Under the pieces are notes generated by a model. It was not told the DNA's origin and did not search any database. It saw only the letters and a program-made list of their open reading frames with translations. DNA of 64,000 bases from Maricaulis sp034670125 (GTDB lineage: Bacteria; Pseudomonadota; Alphaproteobacteria; Caulobacterales; Maricaulaceae), in the NCBI RefSeq assembly GCF_034670125.1, contig NZ_JAXMOC010000011.1:7959-71958 (forward strand), read 5' to 3'. This document shows, one piece after another, positions 43,712-52,337 of this stretch (the stretch's first letter is position 1; every line of letters begins with the position of its first letter). The position numbers and the translations under genes are program-made.

Positions 43712-45184
43712 CTATCTTTCAAACGGGTTGGCCAGGAAATCCGGCAAGTCGATCACGATCTGCCCGCTGGCAACCGGCTCACCCCGCATGAAGGCATGCA
43801 TGGCGTCACCGACTTCCGGCGTGGTCATGAAGAGATTGTGTCCGGCGTTGACGACAACGACCTGCGTGACAGCACTGAGCCCCGCAACGGCCTCACGCTG
43901 GCTTTGCGGATAAGTCCGCCCGTCGAGCGTTCCGGTCAGCAGGAGCAGCGGGGTATCCCCGCCCGGCCCGCGGCGGAAATCGGAACCCAGATCCAGGCCG
44001 GGAACCGCGCCGGCCAATTGCGGCATGGGAAAGTTGAGATAGGCCCCCAACAGGGACGTTTGCGCCTGCCGGGCAACGAGCGCCAGCCGATCCGGGTCAA
44101 TTCCGGAGGCCAGGTCCATCGCCGTCGGCATGGCGTTCATCGAGATCGTTTCGCCGGGCTGCCAGAAATACTGCAGCAATGCGATCGGGACCTGCGTGTC
44201 GCCCCGCTCCACTCCGGCGTACAGCGCCAGCATCAGGCCGGCATTGGTCGGATCCGCGATCAGGCCGGAGGCAAATTGCTGCATGTGATGGCGTTGCAGC
44301 AGGAAGGGCAGGTTCGTCCCGTCTTGCTGCGGCACCTCCATCAGGATCGGTTCCGCCTCCAGCTGGGCATGAACGCGGCGCATCAGGCCAGCGATGTCGG
44401 GATAGAGGGCGGCCGCCGCCGGCTGGGTATTCACCGCGTCCTGCAGCCGGGCGACAAAGGCGTCGGTCCGGGCCGGCAGCTTGACCGTCTGGTCGAGACC
44501 TTCGGCACTGGCAATGATAACCCGGTCTATCTGTTCAGGTATGTCGTTCAGCGCTGCCAGGGCCAGATGGCTGCCATAGGAAATACCCCATAGCGACATC
44601 TGTTCGGCTCCCAGGTAGGCCCGAAGGTCGGACAGGTCGGCAACGCTTTCCCGCGTGGTATAACCCAGCACGTCGACACCCTCGCCCTGCCAGAAGGCGA
44701 GACATTCATGGAGGGCGGCTCGCTGGCTGGCCACAAGATCGGCATCTGTTACCCGAACGCTGTCATCGCTGGCCTGGCGGCTGATGCAACGCGGCGGGCG
44801 TTGCGATTGTCCGGTCCCACGCTGGTCAAAGGCAATCACGTCGCCATGCTGGCGCATCGCCATGAACAGCGGGAAGCGTCGCCCCTGCGCGGTACCGGAG
44901 CCCGAGCCGCCGGGCCCGCCTGCGAGATAGACAATGGGCGGCCCCGACGTGTCACCCGTCGCCGGAAAGCGCACATAGCTTATGGTGATCATCCGGCTGT
45001 CCGGGTCGGCACGGTTCTCCGGCACCTGGAATTCGCCGCGAAAGGCATCCGCGGTCTCGCCGCTCTGGGCGGTAAAGACGATACCCGTCTCATGGGTCGG
45101 CTGGGCCGCCAGGCCGGCGGCTGGTACCGACGCGAGCAGCGCGCCCGCCAGCAAGCCCGCCCGGGTCAAATCAAGTCCTGTCAT
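43712..45184 (-). CDS. Secreted alpha/beta hydrolase (prolyl aminopeptidase / TAP-like)
   Basis: A 490-residue enzyme with a signal peptide (hydrophobic 9-24, cleavage near GLAAQ). Alpha/beta-hydrolase signs are YLAGGPGGSGSG (oxyanion side), DQRGTGQSQRP and the nucleophile S202 in WGISYGSHLALA. The C-terminal TAP-like part contains LLLTGTLDGRTYP (acid region) and the catalytic histidine probably in VVNAGHNLFM. The family cleaves N-terminal residues or tripeptides in the periplasm. It is divergent from the LytTR regulator, with 145 bases between. Confidence 0.87.
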   Translation of the reverse strand: MTGLDLTRAGLLAGALLASVPAAGLAAQPTHETGIVFTAQSGETADAFRGEFQVPENRADPDSRMITISYVRFPATGDTSGPPIVYLAGGPGGSGSGTAQGRRFPLFMAMRQHGDVIAFDQRGTGQSQRPPRCISRQASDDSVRVTDADLVASQRAALHECLAFWQGEGVDVLGYTTRESVADLSDLRAYLGAEQMSLWGISYGSHLALAALNDIPEQIDRVIIASAEGLDQTVKLPARTDAFVARLQDAVNTQPAAAALYPDIAGLMRRVHAQLEAEPILMEVPQQDGTNLPFLLQRHHMQQFASGLIADPTNAGLMLALYAGVERGDTQVPIALLQYFWQPGETISMNAMPTAMDLASGIDPDRLALVARQAQTSLLGAYLNFPMPQLAGAVPGLDLGSDFRRGPGGDTPLLLLTGTLDGRTYPQSQREAVAGLSAVTQVVVVNAGHNLFMTTPEVGDAMHAFMRGEPVASGQIVIDLPDFLANPFER

Positions 45185-45329
45185 CGATCATGCTCCACTG
45201 CGTCATGCCCCCCGGCACACTCACAGCAAAGCCCGTCAATCCGGTCCGATCACCCGACAATCGACCGGCGGCAGTCCCGAACCGTCAAACGGCGGGACGG
45301 TGGCCGGGACAACCGCTAGTCTCGCCAAC

Positions 45330-46886
45330 ATGACCGTTCACCGCTTCCTCTTGCACCTCTTCGCCCAAGGCGTGGCCGTCTTGCTGGTCTTGTGCGGCCT
45401 TGGAGCCGACGCGTCCGGCCAGGCAGCAACCCATGTTGCCATCGAGGATGTGCGCGTCTGCCCGGCCAGCAATGCCGACACCGCGCCACCGGACTATGGC
45501 GCCGCGACCTGTCGCAGCGTTCCCATCCAGGACCTCGACCCGCAAGGCACCCATATCTGGGCCCGATTCCGCCTTCCACTGGCGGCGGACAATCTGCGCG
45601 GTGACGGACCGTTCGGCCTGATGGTGATGGGCAAGATGTCCAGCGAGGTTTTCATCAATGGCAATCCCGTCGGCACCAATGGCCGCCCCGGTGACGATCG
45701 TCGTTCTGAAATCGCCGGGCGGATCGATACCAGCCTGTTTGTGCCCCACACCCTGGTGCAGCCCGGGGACAACATCATCGATATCCGCATGTCGTCGCAT
45801 CGTGGCTGGCTGAACCTTGTGTCACCGGTCCACGCGATCTGGTTCGGCCGCTATCAGGACCCGACCCGGATCATCACTGCAGCCTATTGGCCCAGCCTGA
45901 TCACATTTGGCGTTTTCCTGGTCGGCCTGGTTTTCTTCGGCGTCACGGCCTGGCGCAATGAAGACCGGTCCACCTCGTCGCTGCTGGCCGCCGCGGCCCT
46001 GTTTGCCGGCACGGAATTGCTGGTCGAAACCGCGCGCGGCCTGGTCGCCTACCCCTACCCCTTCCACGACGTCCGCCTGATCCTGATCACGCTGTGTGCG
46101 GCCGGGTTCGGCCTCTGCATCCTCGCCTACCTGCTCGAGCGGATGACGACTCTGGGCTGGCGATCGAGACTGGTCCGGATTGCCATCGTCCTGGTGGTCT
46201 TGATACCGGTGGTGATCATCATGCCGGGTTTCGACGGCAAGACAGTCGGCGTGCTGACCAGCTGCGCTGTGGCCGGCCTCGCGTGGTCGGTCGCCTGGGC
46301 CAAACAGGGACGCCGAGGCGCACGGGCCTTGCTGGGGGCATTCGCCGTCTTCTTGCTGGCGCTGTTCTATATCGGCTCACACTTTCTGGACGTGGGATAC
46401 TTCTACGCTGCCGCAGGGGTGCTGGCTTTCGCCATGTACCAGCAAGCCCAGTCGCTGGTCGCCGAGCGCCGTCAGCGGCGGCTCGAAGCCCGCCGCGCCC
46501 TGAAGCTGGAAACCGCCCTCGACCAGGCCCGGCAGAAGTCTGCTCCGGCCCAGATCCAGCTCGTGAGCGCCGGCAGGGTCGACTATGTCTCGACCGACAG
46601 GATCGTCCAGCTCAAGGCCGCCGGTGATTATGTCGAGCTGCATTTCGAGGATGGTCGCACGTCACTGTATACCGGCACGCTGGCCGGGCTGGAAAACGAA
46701 CTGCCACCCGCCTTCCTGCGGGTCCATCGCTCGCATGTCGTCAACACGCTGTTCGTCTCGGCGCTGGAGCGCGAGGCGAGCGGTACAGGTGAGCTTGTGC
46801 TGTCGAATGGCTGCCGGGTGCCGGTCAGCCGCCGAATCATGCCGTCCGTCCGATCCGCCCTGGCCGAACAGGGTGCGGCTCAATAG
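45330..46886 (+). CDS. Membrane-anchored LytTR DNA-binding regulator (7TM-DISM-like)
   Basis: A 518-residue protein with three parts. Residues 1-~31 form a signal or first helix. Residues ~32-180 form an extracytoplasmic, probably beta-rich sensory domain (SSEVFINGNPVGTNGR, VQPGDNIIDIRMSS). Residues ~185-385 contain about seven membrane helices, followed by a coiled basic linker and a C-terminal LytTR domain (~415-512; STDRIVQLKAAGDYVELHFE, FLRVHRSHVVN). It is thus a one-component regulator that could bind DNA from the membrane. The start is the ATG at 45330; the upstream frame is antisense to the hydrolase. Its targets are unknown, perhaps the divergent hydrolase. Confidence 0.8.
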   Translation: MTVHRFLLHLFAQGVAVLLVLCGLGADASGQAATHVAIEDVRVCPASNADTAPPDYGAATCRSVPIQDLDPQGTHIWARFRLPLAADNLRGDGPFGLMVMGKMSSEVFINGNPVGTNGRPGDDRRSEIAGRIDTSLFVPHTLVQPGDNIIDIRMSSHRGWLNLVSPVHAIWFGRYQDPTRIITAAYWPSLITFGVFLVGLVFFGVTAWRNEDRSTSSLLAAAALFAGTELLVETARGLVAYPYPFHDVRLILITLCAAGFGLCILAYLLERMTTLGWRSRLVRIAIVLVVLIPVVIIMPGFDGKTVGVLTSCAVAGLAWSVAWAKQGRRGARALLGAFAVFLLALFYIGSHFLDVGYFYAAAGVLAFAMYQQAQSLVAERRQRRLEARRALKLETALDQARQKSAPAQIQLVSAGRVDYVSTDRIVQLKAAGDYVELHFEDGRTSLYTGTLAGLENELPPAFLRVHRSHVVNTLFVSALEREASGTGELVLSNGCRVPVSRRIMPSVRSALAEQGAAQ

Positions 46887-47089
46887 TGCGGCGGCTTGGT
46901 TACCTCGGGACCGGGGGCTGCGGCTTCGAGTGCCTCGAGCCGTGTCAGCATGACATTGACCCGGCGGGTCAGCCGGTCGAGTTCTTCGCGCTGATCCAGG
47001 ATAACGGCATTGAGATCATCGACGGCCTTGTCCTGATGGGCGGCATGGGCCTCGACTTCATCGAGACGGGCCTGGAGCGTATCGATCAT
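46880..47089 (-). CDS. slyX: SlyX family protein
   Basis: A 69-residue coiled-coil protein (heptads from IDTLQARLDEVEAHAA to VMLTRLEALEA) ending in the short PPHY-like tail of SlyX (VTKPPHY). Function is unknown in all species. Its stop overlaps the LytTR gene stop on the opposite strand by 7 bases. It is the only gene in its orientation here. Confidence 0.85.
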   Translation of the reverse strand: MIDTLQARLDEVEAHAAHQDKAVDDLNAVILDQREELDRLTRRVNVMLTRLEALEAAAPGPEVTKPPHY

Positions 47090-47198
47090 GGCATATCCTT
47101 CCGTTGAGGGGATGGTGGCCGCAAACTAGCCCATTTCCGTGCCTTGTCGCCCGGCGCATTCAGCCCCCATAATTTGGTCTGGAAACAAGGAGCTGGCC

Positions 47199-47678
47199 AT
47201 GCGCACGATTTACGATTTCACTGCCACCGACATCGGCGGCAAGCCTGTTTCACTGGGTGACTATCGAGGCAAGGTGCTGCTGGTGGTCAACACAGCCAGC
47301 AAGTGCGGTTTCACACCACAATACGAGGGATTGGAAACGCTGCACGAGGCGCTGGCCGGCAAGGGGCTCTCGGTCCTCGGCTTTCCCTGCAACCAGTTCG
47401 GCAAACAGGAGCCCGGCGACGCCGCCGAGATCGCGAACTTCTGCAAGCTCACCTATGACGTGACGTTTCCGATGTTCGACAAGATCGAGGTCAACGGACC
47501 CGCGACGCACCCGCTCTACGCCTGGCTTAAGAAAGAGGCCAAGGGTTTGATGGGGACAACATCAATCAAATGGAATTTCACGAAATTCCTGGTCGATCGC
47601 GACGGTATGGTGGTCCGGCGGTTTGGTCCGGGCGACAAGCCGGAGGCCATACGCGGCGCGATCGAGGCCCTGCTCTAA
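47199..47678 (+). CDS. Glutathione peroxidase (GPx/BtuE type)
   Basis: A 159-residue thiol peroxidase. The catalytic set is Cys36 (NTASKCGFTPQY), Gln70 (PCNQFGKQEPG) and Trp125 (IKWNFTKF); the selenocysteine of animal enzymes is a normal Cys here. AAGGAG lies just before the ATG at 47199. It probably reduces peroxides with thioredoxin or glutathione in the cytoplasm. It converges with the small gene at 47675 with a 4-base overlap. Confidence 0.95.
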   Translation: MRTIYDFTATDIGGKPVSLGDYRGKVLLVVNTASKCGFTPQYEGLETLHEALAGKGLSVLGFPCNQFGKQEPGDAAEIANFCKLTYDVTFPMFDKIEVNGPATHPLYAWLKKEAKGLMGTTSIKWNFTKFLVDRDGMVVRRFGPGDKPEAIRGAIEALL

Positions 47679-47917
47679 CCGCTGATCGATTTTGGCTTGC
47701 GGGCCCGCGGCTTTTTCGGCGCCACCGGCTTGGCTGGCGCGGCCGCGGCCTTGGCTTCCATGGCAAGGCGGGCCTGGCGCAGCTTGCGGATCTTGGCCTG
47801 ACGCTCGTCGGTTTCCTTGTCCAGCTTGGTGCGGACCATCGCATCGGTAATCTCGGCCCGCGTTTTGGGGGCCACCGGGGTCACTTTCAAAAGGTCACTG
47901 TAGACGGGTTCGCTCAT
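47675..47917 (-). CDS. Small basic protein, function unknown
   Basis: An 80-residue protein with a soluble N-terminus (SEPVYSDLLKVTPVAP), a charged helix (RTKLDKETDERQAKIRKLRQ) and an Ala/Pro/Lys-rich tail (AKPVAPKKPRARKPK). The ATG at 47917 has AAGGAG at normal spacing; ATG 47923 would be too close. The tail is like those of DNA- or RNA-binding proteins, but there is no clear family. Confidence 0.55.
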   Translation of the reverse strand: MSEPVYSDLLKVTPVAPKTRAEITDAMVRTKLDKETDERQAKIRKLRQARLAMEAKAAAAPAKPVAPKKPRARKPKSISG

Positions 47918-47958
47918 GGGCATGTCTCCTTGGCGCAAACATTACGACAAATGGGCCG

Positions 47959-47993
47959 GAAAAACAAAAAGGCCGGGCGATTGCCCGGCCTTT
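47959..47993 (-). terminator. Rho-independent terminator after the cold-shock gene
   Basis: AAAGGCCGGGC (47968-47978) pairs with GCCCGGCCTTT (47983-47993) around loop GATT. On the minus strand a long T-rich tract follows (complement of the A run 47959-47970). It is about 50 bases past the cspA-like stop. Confidence 0.9.
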
Positions 47994-48045
47994 CTGATTG
48001 CCGGTCCGGGGCGCGGCAATGCGGCCCCTGGACTGACTGTATGGC

Positions 48046-48255
48046 TTAGACAGCCTGAAGGTTCTCGGCAGCGTTCTTGCCCGAACGCTTGTCCTGAACG
48101 ACTTCGAAGGACAGCTTCTGGCCTTCGGTGATCGTGGTCATGCCCGAACGCTCAACGGCAGAGATGTGAACGAACACGTCCGTGGAGCCGTCTTCCGGTT
48201 GAATGAAGCCAAAACCTTTGGTGGTGTTGAAGAATTTTACGGTACCAGTAGCCAT
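48046..48255 (-). CDS. cspA: Cold-shock protein (CspA family)
   Basis: A 69-residue single OB-fold RNA chaperone. Both RNA-binding motifs are intact: KGFGFI (RNP1) and DVFVHIS (RNP2), with the family end of EVVQDKRSGKNAAENLQ. It is transcribed alone: a strong terminator follows and a 430-base non-coding leader region precedes it. Such leaders often fold to regulate translation at low temperature; no specific thermometer was identified. Confidence 0.95.
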   Translation of the reverse strand: MATGTVKFFNTTKGFGFIQPEDGSTDVFVHISAVERSGMTTITEGQKLSFEVVQDKRSGKNAAENLQAV

Positions 48256-48685
48256 GACGATTTCCTTTCAATCAGTCACGTAGAAGTGGGCCTGCCCGAC
48301 CGCGTGCCGGAAAGTACCCGTGTGTCGAAATTTGAAAGGGAAGAGCGTCAGCGGGGCGAAAACGCCCCCAGAAGATTCGGCATTCAAGATCGAGTGAGCG
48401 CTATATGGCGTGCGATTGTGTCTTTTGCAAGGTAATTCGGTTTGGGGGGTGCGTCTTCTATTCCCCAAGCTTGGCGCGCAGAGACCCGCGCACTCCCAGA
48501 ACCCCACCCCCATTTCCCCCGCAAGCGCGCCAGCGCGATCCGGGATTTACGGGAAACTCAGCGCTTCAAGGCGCGCTCGGTCGGTCCCGGGTCTTCGCCC
48601 GGGAAAAATGGGATGCGGGATTGGGGGGGCTGGTGCTTGCTGCCCTGCTGACGCGCCGGGCGCGGTTTGCGATGTGCAGGAGCCC
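48256..48685. other. 430-bp non-coding region between cspA and guaA
   Basis: No credible gene is seen on either strand. It holds the cspA leader: on the minus strand a weak promoter-like TTGCAA then CATATA 17 bases on (around 48404-48432), and a hairpin GGGGCG-AAAA-CGCCCC (48353-48368) within the likely transcript. Nearer guaA is a second hairpin, TCCCGGG (48585-48591) with CCCGGGA (48598-48604). Neither is a standard terminator. Confidence 0.5.
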
Positions 48686-50245
48686 CTACTCCCACTCAAT
48701 CGTCCCCGGCGGCTTGCTGGTCACATCATAGACCACACGGTTCACCCCGCGCACTTCATTGATGATGCGCGTGGCGACGCGGCTGAGGAAGTCGTGCTCA
48801 TAGGGGTAGTAGTCCGCCGTCATGCCGTCGACGCTGGTCACGGCCCGCAGGGCGAGGACGGCGTCATAGGTGCGTTCATCGCCCATCACGCCCACAGTAT
48901 TCACCGGCAGCAGGACCGAGAAGGCCTGCCAGATCTCGTCATAGAGACCCGCCTTCTTGATCTCCTCGATATAGATCGCATCGGCCTTGCGCAGGATGTC
49001 GGCCTTCTCCTTGGAGACGGCGCCGGGAATGCGGATCGCCAGGCCTGGTCCCGGGAAGGGGTGGCGGCCGACAAAGGCGTCCGGCAGGCCGAGCTCGCGG
49101 CCAAGCGCGCGGACCTCGTCCTTGAACAGTTCGCGCAATGGCTCGACCAGCTGCATCTTCATGCGGGCCGGCAGACCGCCGACATTGTGGTGCGACTTGA
49201 TGGTGACCGAGGGTCCGCCATCAAAGCTGACGCTCTCGATCACATCGGGATAAAGCGTGCCCTGGGCGAGGAAATCGGCGCCGCCGGCCTCCTTGGCCTT
49301 CTCGTCGAAGACATCGATGAACAGGCTGCCGATGATCTTGCGCTTCTTTTCCGGGTCATCGACGCCCTCCAGGGCGGTGAGGAACAGGTCCTCGGCCTCG
49401 GCGTGGACGAGCGGGATGTTGTAGTGCTCGCGGAACAGGGTGACGACCTCGTCGGCCTCGCCCTGGCGCATCAGGCCGGTATCGACGAAGACACAGACCA
49501 GCTGGTCGCCGATGGCCTCGTGCAGCAGCACGGCTGCGACCGAGCTGTCGACACCGCCGGACAGGCCACACAATACGCGCTTGTCGCCAACCTGCTCGCG
49601 GATCTTGGCGATCGCCTCATCCTTGAAATTGGCCATCGACCAGTCACCGGTGAGACCGGCGATCTGGTGGGTGAAATTGTGCAAGAGGGCTGCACCGCGC
49701 GGCGTGTGCACGACTTCCGGATGGAATTGCACGCCGTAGAAGCGACGCGCTTCATCGGCGATCGCGGCGAAGGGCGCATTGCCCGAGGTCGCGATGACCG
49801 TGAAACCCTCCGGCAACGCCGCGACACGGTCGCCATGGCTCATCCAGACGCGCTCTTCATGACCGACCGGACCGAAACCGGCAAACAGCGGGCTGTCTTC
49901 AACCAGCTTGATGTCGGCTCGACCGAATTCACGTTCTTCGGAGGCTTCGACCCGACCGCCCAGCTGGGCGCACATGGTCTGCTCGCCGTAACAAATGCCC
50001 AGCACCGGAATGTTGCGGGTGAAGACCGAGGCATCGGCGCGGGGGGAATTGTCCCAATGGGTGGAGTGCGGTGAGCCCGACAGGATGATCGCCTTGGGGT
50101 CATAGGCATCGATAAAGGCCTTGTCGGCGCGGTTATAGGGGTGGATCTCGCAGAACACCCCGCTTTCGCGGACACGGCGGGCGATGAGCTGGGTCACCTG
50201 GCTGCCGAAATCGATGATGAGGAGTTTGTCGTGTTGATCGGTCAT
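48686..50245 (-). CDS. guaA: GMP synthase (glutamine-hydrolysing)
   Basis: GuaA aminates XMP to GMP. The 519-residue product has a class I glutaminase (nucleophile C85 in GICYGEQTM, His in VQFHPEVVHT), the ATP pyrophosphatase P-loop LSGGVDSSVAAVL, and the C-terminal dimerisation region ending in VVYDVTSKPPGTIEWE. The ATG at 50245 is preferred to an in-frame start 6 codons upstream. It is part of the GMP branch with guaB at 58344 but not in the same operon. Confidence 0.96.
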   Translation of the reverse strand: MTDQHDKLLIIDFGSQVTQLIARRVRESGVFCEIHPYNRADKAFIDAYDPKAIILSGSPHSTHWDNSPRADASVFTRNIPVLGICYGEQTMCAQLGGRVEASEEREFGRADIKLVEDSPLFAGFGPVGHEERVWMSHGDRVAALPEGFTVIATSGNAPFAAIADEARRFYGVQFHPEVVHTPRGAALLHNFTHQIAGLTGDWSMANFKDEAIAKIREQVGDKRVLCGLSGGVDSSVAAVLLHEAIGDQLVCVFVDTGLMRQGEADEVVTLFREHYNIPLVHAEAEDLFLTALEGVDDPEKKRKIIGSLFIDVFDEKAKEAGGADFLAQGTLYPDVIESVSFDGGPSVTIKSHHNVGGLPARMKMQLVEPLRELFKDEVRALGRELGLPDAFVGRHPFPGPGLAIRIPGAVSKEKADILRKADAIYIEEIKKAGLYDEIWQAFSVLLPVNTVGVMGDERTYDAVLALRAVTSVDGMTADYYPYEHDFLSRVATRIINEVRGVNRVVYDVTSKPPGTIEWE

Positions 50246-50472
50246 GGGCGTTCCCACCTGCACGCGCAGGTGTCCCGGAGGTCAGATTGTAGGGAGATGG
50301 CAGAAACATCTGTCAGCATGTGGCCCGATAGCGCGGTTCAGCCCGCTTGACCAGTCCCGCACCGCCCCAGACCTGCGCTTTGACCGGTTTTGCGGGAAAT
50401 TCCGCGTCCGAGGCTTGTCGCCGGGCCGCGGCGGGCGCAAGTCTGGGATCAACCAAACCGGGGAGCTCCGAC

Positions 50473-51060
50473 ATGCGCCTGCTGATGACAGCCCTTCTCG
50501 CCAGCCTTGCTGCCGCCTGTTCGCAACCCGCCGCGCCGGGTCCGTGGCAACTGGATGAGGACCGGTCCACGCTCGCTTTCGTTTCCATCAAATCCGGAGA
50601 CATTGCCGAGGCTCACAGGTTTTCAGATCTGGCCGGCACGGTCATGCCGGACGGCGAGGCCGAGCTGGTCATCGGCCTGGCATCGGTCGAGACCGGTATC
50701 GATATCCGCAATGAGAGAATGCGCGAACACCTGTTTGAAACGGGCCGCTTCGACAGCGCCCGGGTGACCACAACGCTGGACCTCGCCGCCTTCGCCGATC
50801 TCGGCCCTGGCGAACGCCACACCCTCATGCTCGATGCCATCTTGAACCTGCACGGCGTGGCGATGAGGATCGAGGCCGAGGTGACAGTTACCGATATCGA
50901 TGGACAGACCGTGCTGGTTGAGAGCCACGCACCGGTGCTCATTCATGCCGCCGACCACGATCTCACGGACGGCCTGGCCACCCTGCAGGATCTGGCCGGT
51001 CTGCCCTCGATCACACCGGTTGTTCCGGTCACATTCTCGCTTGTTTTCACCCGCAACTGA
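50473..51060 (+). CDS. YceI family lipoprotein
   Basis: A 195-residue predicted lipoprotein (lipobox AAAC, cysteine 16). The mature part follows the YceI lipocalin-like pattern: PWQLDEDRSTLAFVSIKSGD, a middle NERMREHLFETGRFDSARV and a final strand VTFSLVFTRN. YceI proteins bind isoprenoid quinones or other lipids in the periplasm. GGGGAG precedes the ATG; the frame is open upstream but lacks a better start. It opens the envelope/lipid patch up to 54771. Confidence 0.88.
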   Translation: MRLLMTALLASLAAACSQPAAPGPWQLDEDRSTLAFVSIKSGDIAEAHRFSDLAGTVMPDGEAELVIGLASVETGIDIRNERMREHLFETGRFDSARVTTTLDLAAFADLGPGERHTLMLDAILNLHGVAMRIEAEVTVTDIDGQTVLVESHAPVLIHAADHDLTDGLATLQDLAGLPSITPVVPVTFSLVFTRN

Positions 51061-51151
51061 TCATCGGACTTGGCGCGAACCGTGACCACAGGCCACTCTT
51101 GGCGCTTGTGCGTCGGCTCCCTGGTGGTCGGCAGTCACGACCGGAGAGTTG

Positions 51152-52204
51152 ATGCCAAACGCCCGCCCCCACGCCGAGATTGTTGAAGTACAATACCTGC
51201 GGGCCATCGCAGTGATGATGGTGGTGGTCGGCCATTTGCACCAGGCCGGCATCCGCTTCATGGATACCGATATTCTTGGTCCGGCCGGATATCTGGGTTT
51301 TGCCGGTGTCGACGTCTTCTTTGTCATATCCGGCTTCATCATCCATACGCTCTACCGCACGGCGACGAAGCCCACCGCCAGCTATGCACTCAAGCGACTG
51401 AACCGGATCTTCCCGCTGTACTGGCTGTTCACCGGCCTGTCCCTGCTCGGCTATGTCGTGTTCGGGGACACCCTGTCACGGGATCTGGATCAGCTGGACT
51501 GGCTGGCCAGCCTTACCCTGCTGCCAACCGGCCAACCGCCGCTGCTCCTGGTTGGCTGGACTCTGACCCACGAGCTCTACTTTTACCTCGTCTATGGGCT
51601 GGCCCTGTTCCTGCCGCCCCGCCTGCGGCTCGTCGCTGCCGCGTTGTGGGCCACGCTAACTGTTCTGGCGATGACCGGACTGGTCGAGACAAATTCGCCG
51701 TCGAGCGCTCTTGCCCTGAGCGGTTTCAACCTGCAATTCCTCGCCGGAATAGTGCTGGCAGAGTTTCGGGACCGCCTGCCCGGACTACGCTGGCCAGCGC
51801 TGGCGGCGCTGGCGACCGGATCCGGAATCGCACTGGCCTGGACCATCCGGCAGGGCCTCGACGGGATGGCAGCCGCGGATGTGCGGGTCGCCGCCTTTTT
51901 TGTCCTGGCAGTCGGCCTGGTCTGGACTGTCCTGGCCTGGCAACCACGCTGGCCGTCTCTGGTCACTTCGATCGGCGACTGGTCCTACGCCATCTATCTG
52001 GGACACCTGCTGGCAATCGGGGTACTCGCCCGCTTGCTCGCGGCCGGCCTGCCAGACGGCATGGTAGGCACACTGGTCCTGTACGTGACCGGTCTCGCCG
52101 CAAGCGTCCTTCTCGGCCTGGTTGTCCATCGCTTTATCGAGACACCCCAGCTGAATGCGGGAAAGCAGTGGATTCGCCGCCATTTCAGCCGGTCCGGCCG
52201 GTAA
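51152..52204 (+). CDS. Acyltransferase 3 family protein (OafA/NodX type)
   Basis: A 350-residue integral membrane enzyme with about ten helices. The family motifs are the N-terminal QYLRAIAVMMVVVGHLHQAG, GVDVFFVISGFIIHT and the mid-protein LTHELYFYLVYGL. Members O-acetylate or acylate surface polysaccharides or glycolipids. The start is the ATG at 51152 with GGAGAG just upstream; a TTG one codon earlier is in frame. A terminator overlaps its stop. Confidence 0.88.
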   Translation: MPNARPHAEIVEVQYLRAIAVMMVVVGHLHQAGIRFMDTDILGPAGYLGFAGVDVFFVISGFIIHTLYRTATKPTASYALKRLNRIFPLYWLFTGLSLLGYVVFGDTLSRDLDQLDWLASLTLLPTGQPPLLLVGWTLTHELYFYLVYGLALFLPPRLRLVAAALWATLTVLAMTGLVETNSPSSALALSGFNLQFLAGIVLAEFRDRLPGLRWPALAALATGSGIALAWTIRQGLDGMAAADVRVAAFFVLAVGLVWTVLAWQPRWPSLVTSIGDWSYAIYLGHLLAIGVLARLLAAGLPDGMVGTLVLYVTGLAASVLLGLVVHRFIETPQLNAGKQWIRRHFSRSGR

Positions 52205-52228
52205 TCCAGCCCCTGACCGGCCGGTTTT
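52194..52228 (+). terminator. Terminator overlapping the acyltransferase stop
   Basis: CCGGCCGGT (52194-52202) pairs with ACCGGCCGG (52216-52224) around a 13-base loop, then TTTT (52225-52228). The 5' arm includes the first base of the stop codon. It separates the acyltransferase from the sulfotransferases. Confidence 0.65.
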
Positions 52229-52235
52229 CCGCCAA

Positions 52236-52290
52236 TCTAACAGCGCCATTAAAAATCCGTAATTAGTTGAAATAATGTAACTTATAGCGT
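52236..52290 (+). promoter_or_regulatory. AT-rich promoter-like region before the sulfotransferases
   Basis: A strikingly AT-rich stretch (ATTAAAAATCCGTAATTAG then TTGAAATAATGTAACTTATA) in GC-rich DNA, just before the first sulfotransferase. TTAAAA (52249-52254) and AATAAT (52271-52276) are 16 bases apart and could be a promoter. No consensus match is strong. Confidence 0.35.
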
Positions 52291-52337
52291 CGACGCCTGC
52301 CTGCTACCTGAGTCCGGAACCCCAAGTCGGATCGGTC

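Noticed and set aside
48410..50074. Long plus-strand open frame of ~554 codons
   Set aside because: It is antisense to guaA, whose motifs are all intact; GC-rich codon bias leaves the opposite strand open.
52245..52285. Possible CtrA site (TTAA-N7-TTAA) before the sulfotransferases
   Set aside because: The second half is TAAT rather than TTAA; too weak to report as a CtrA box.
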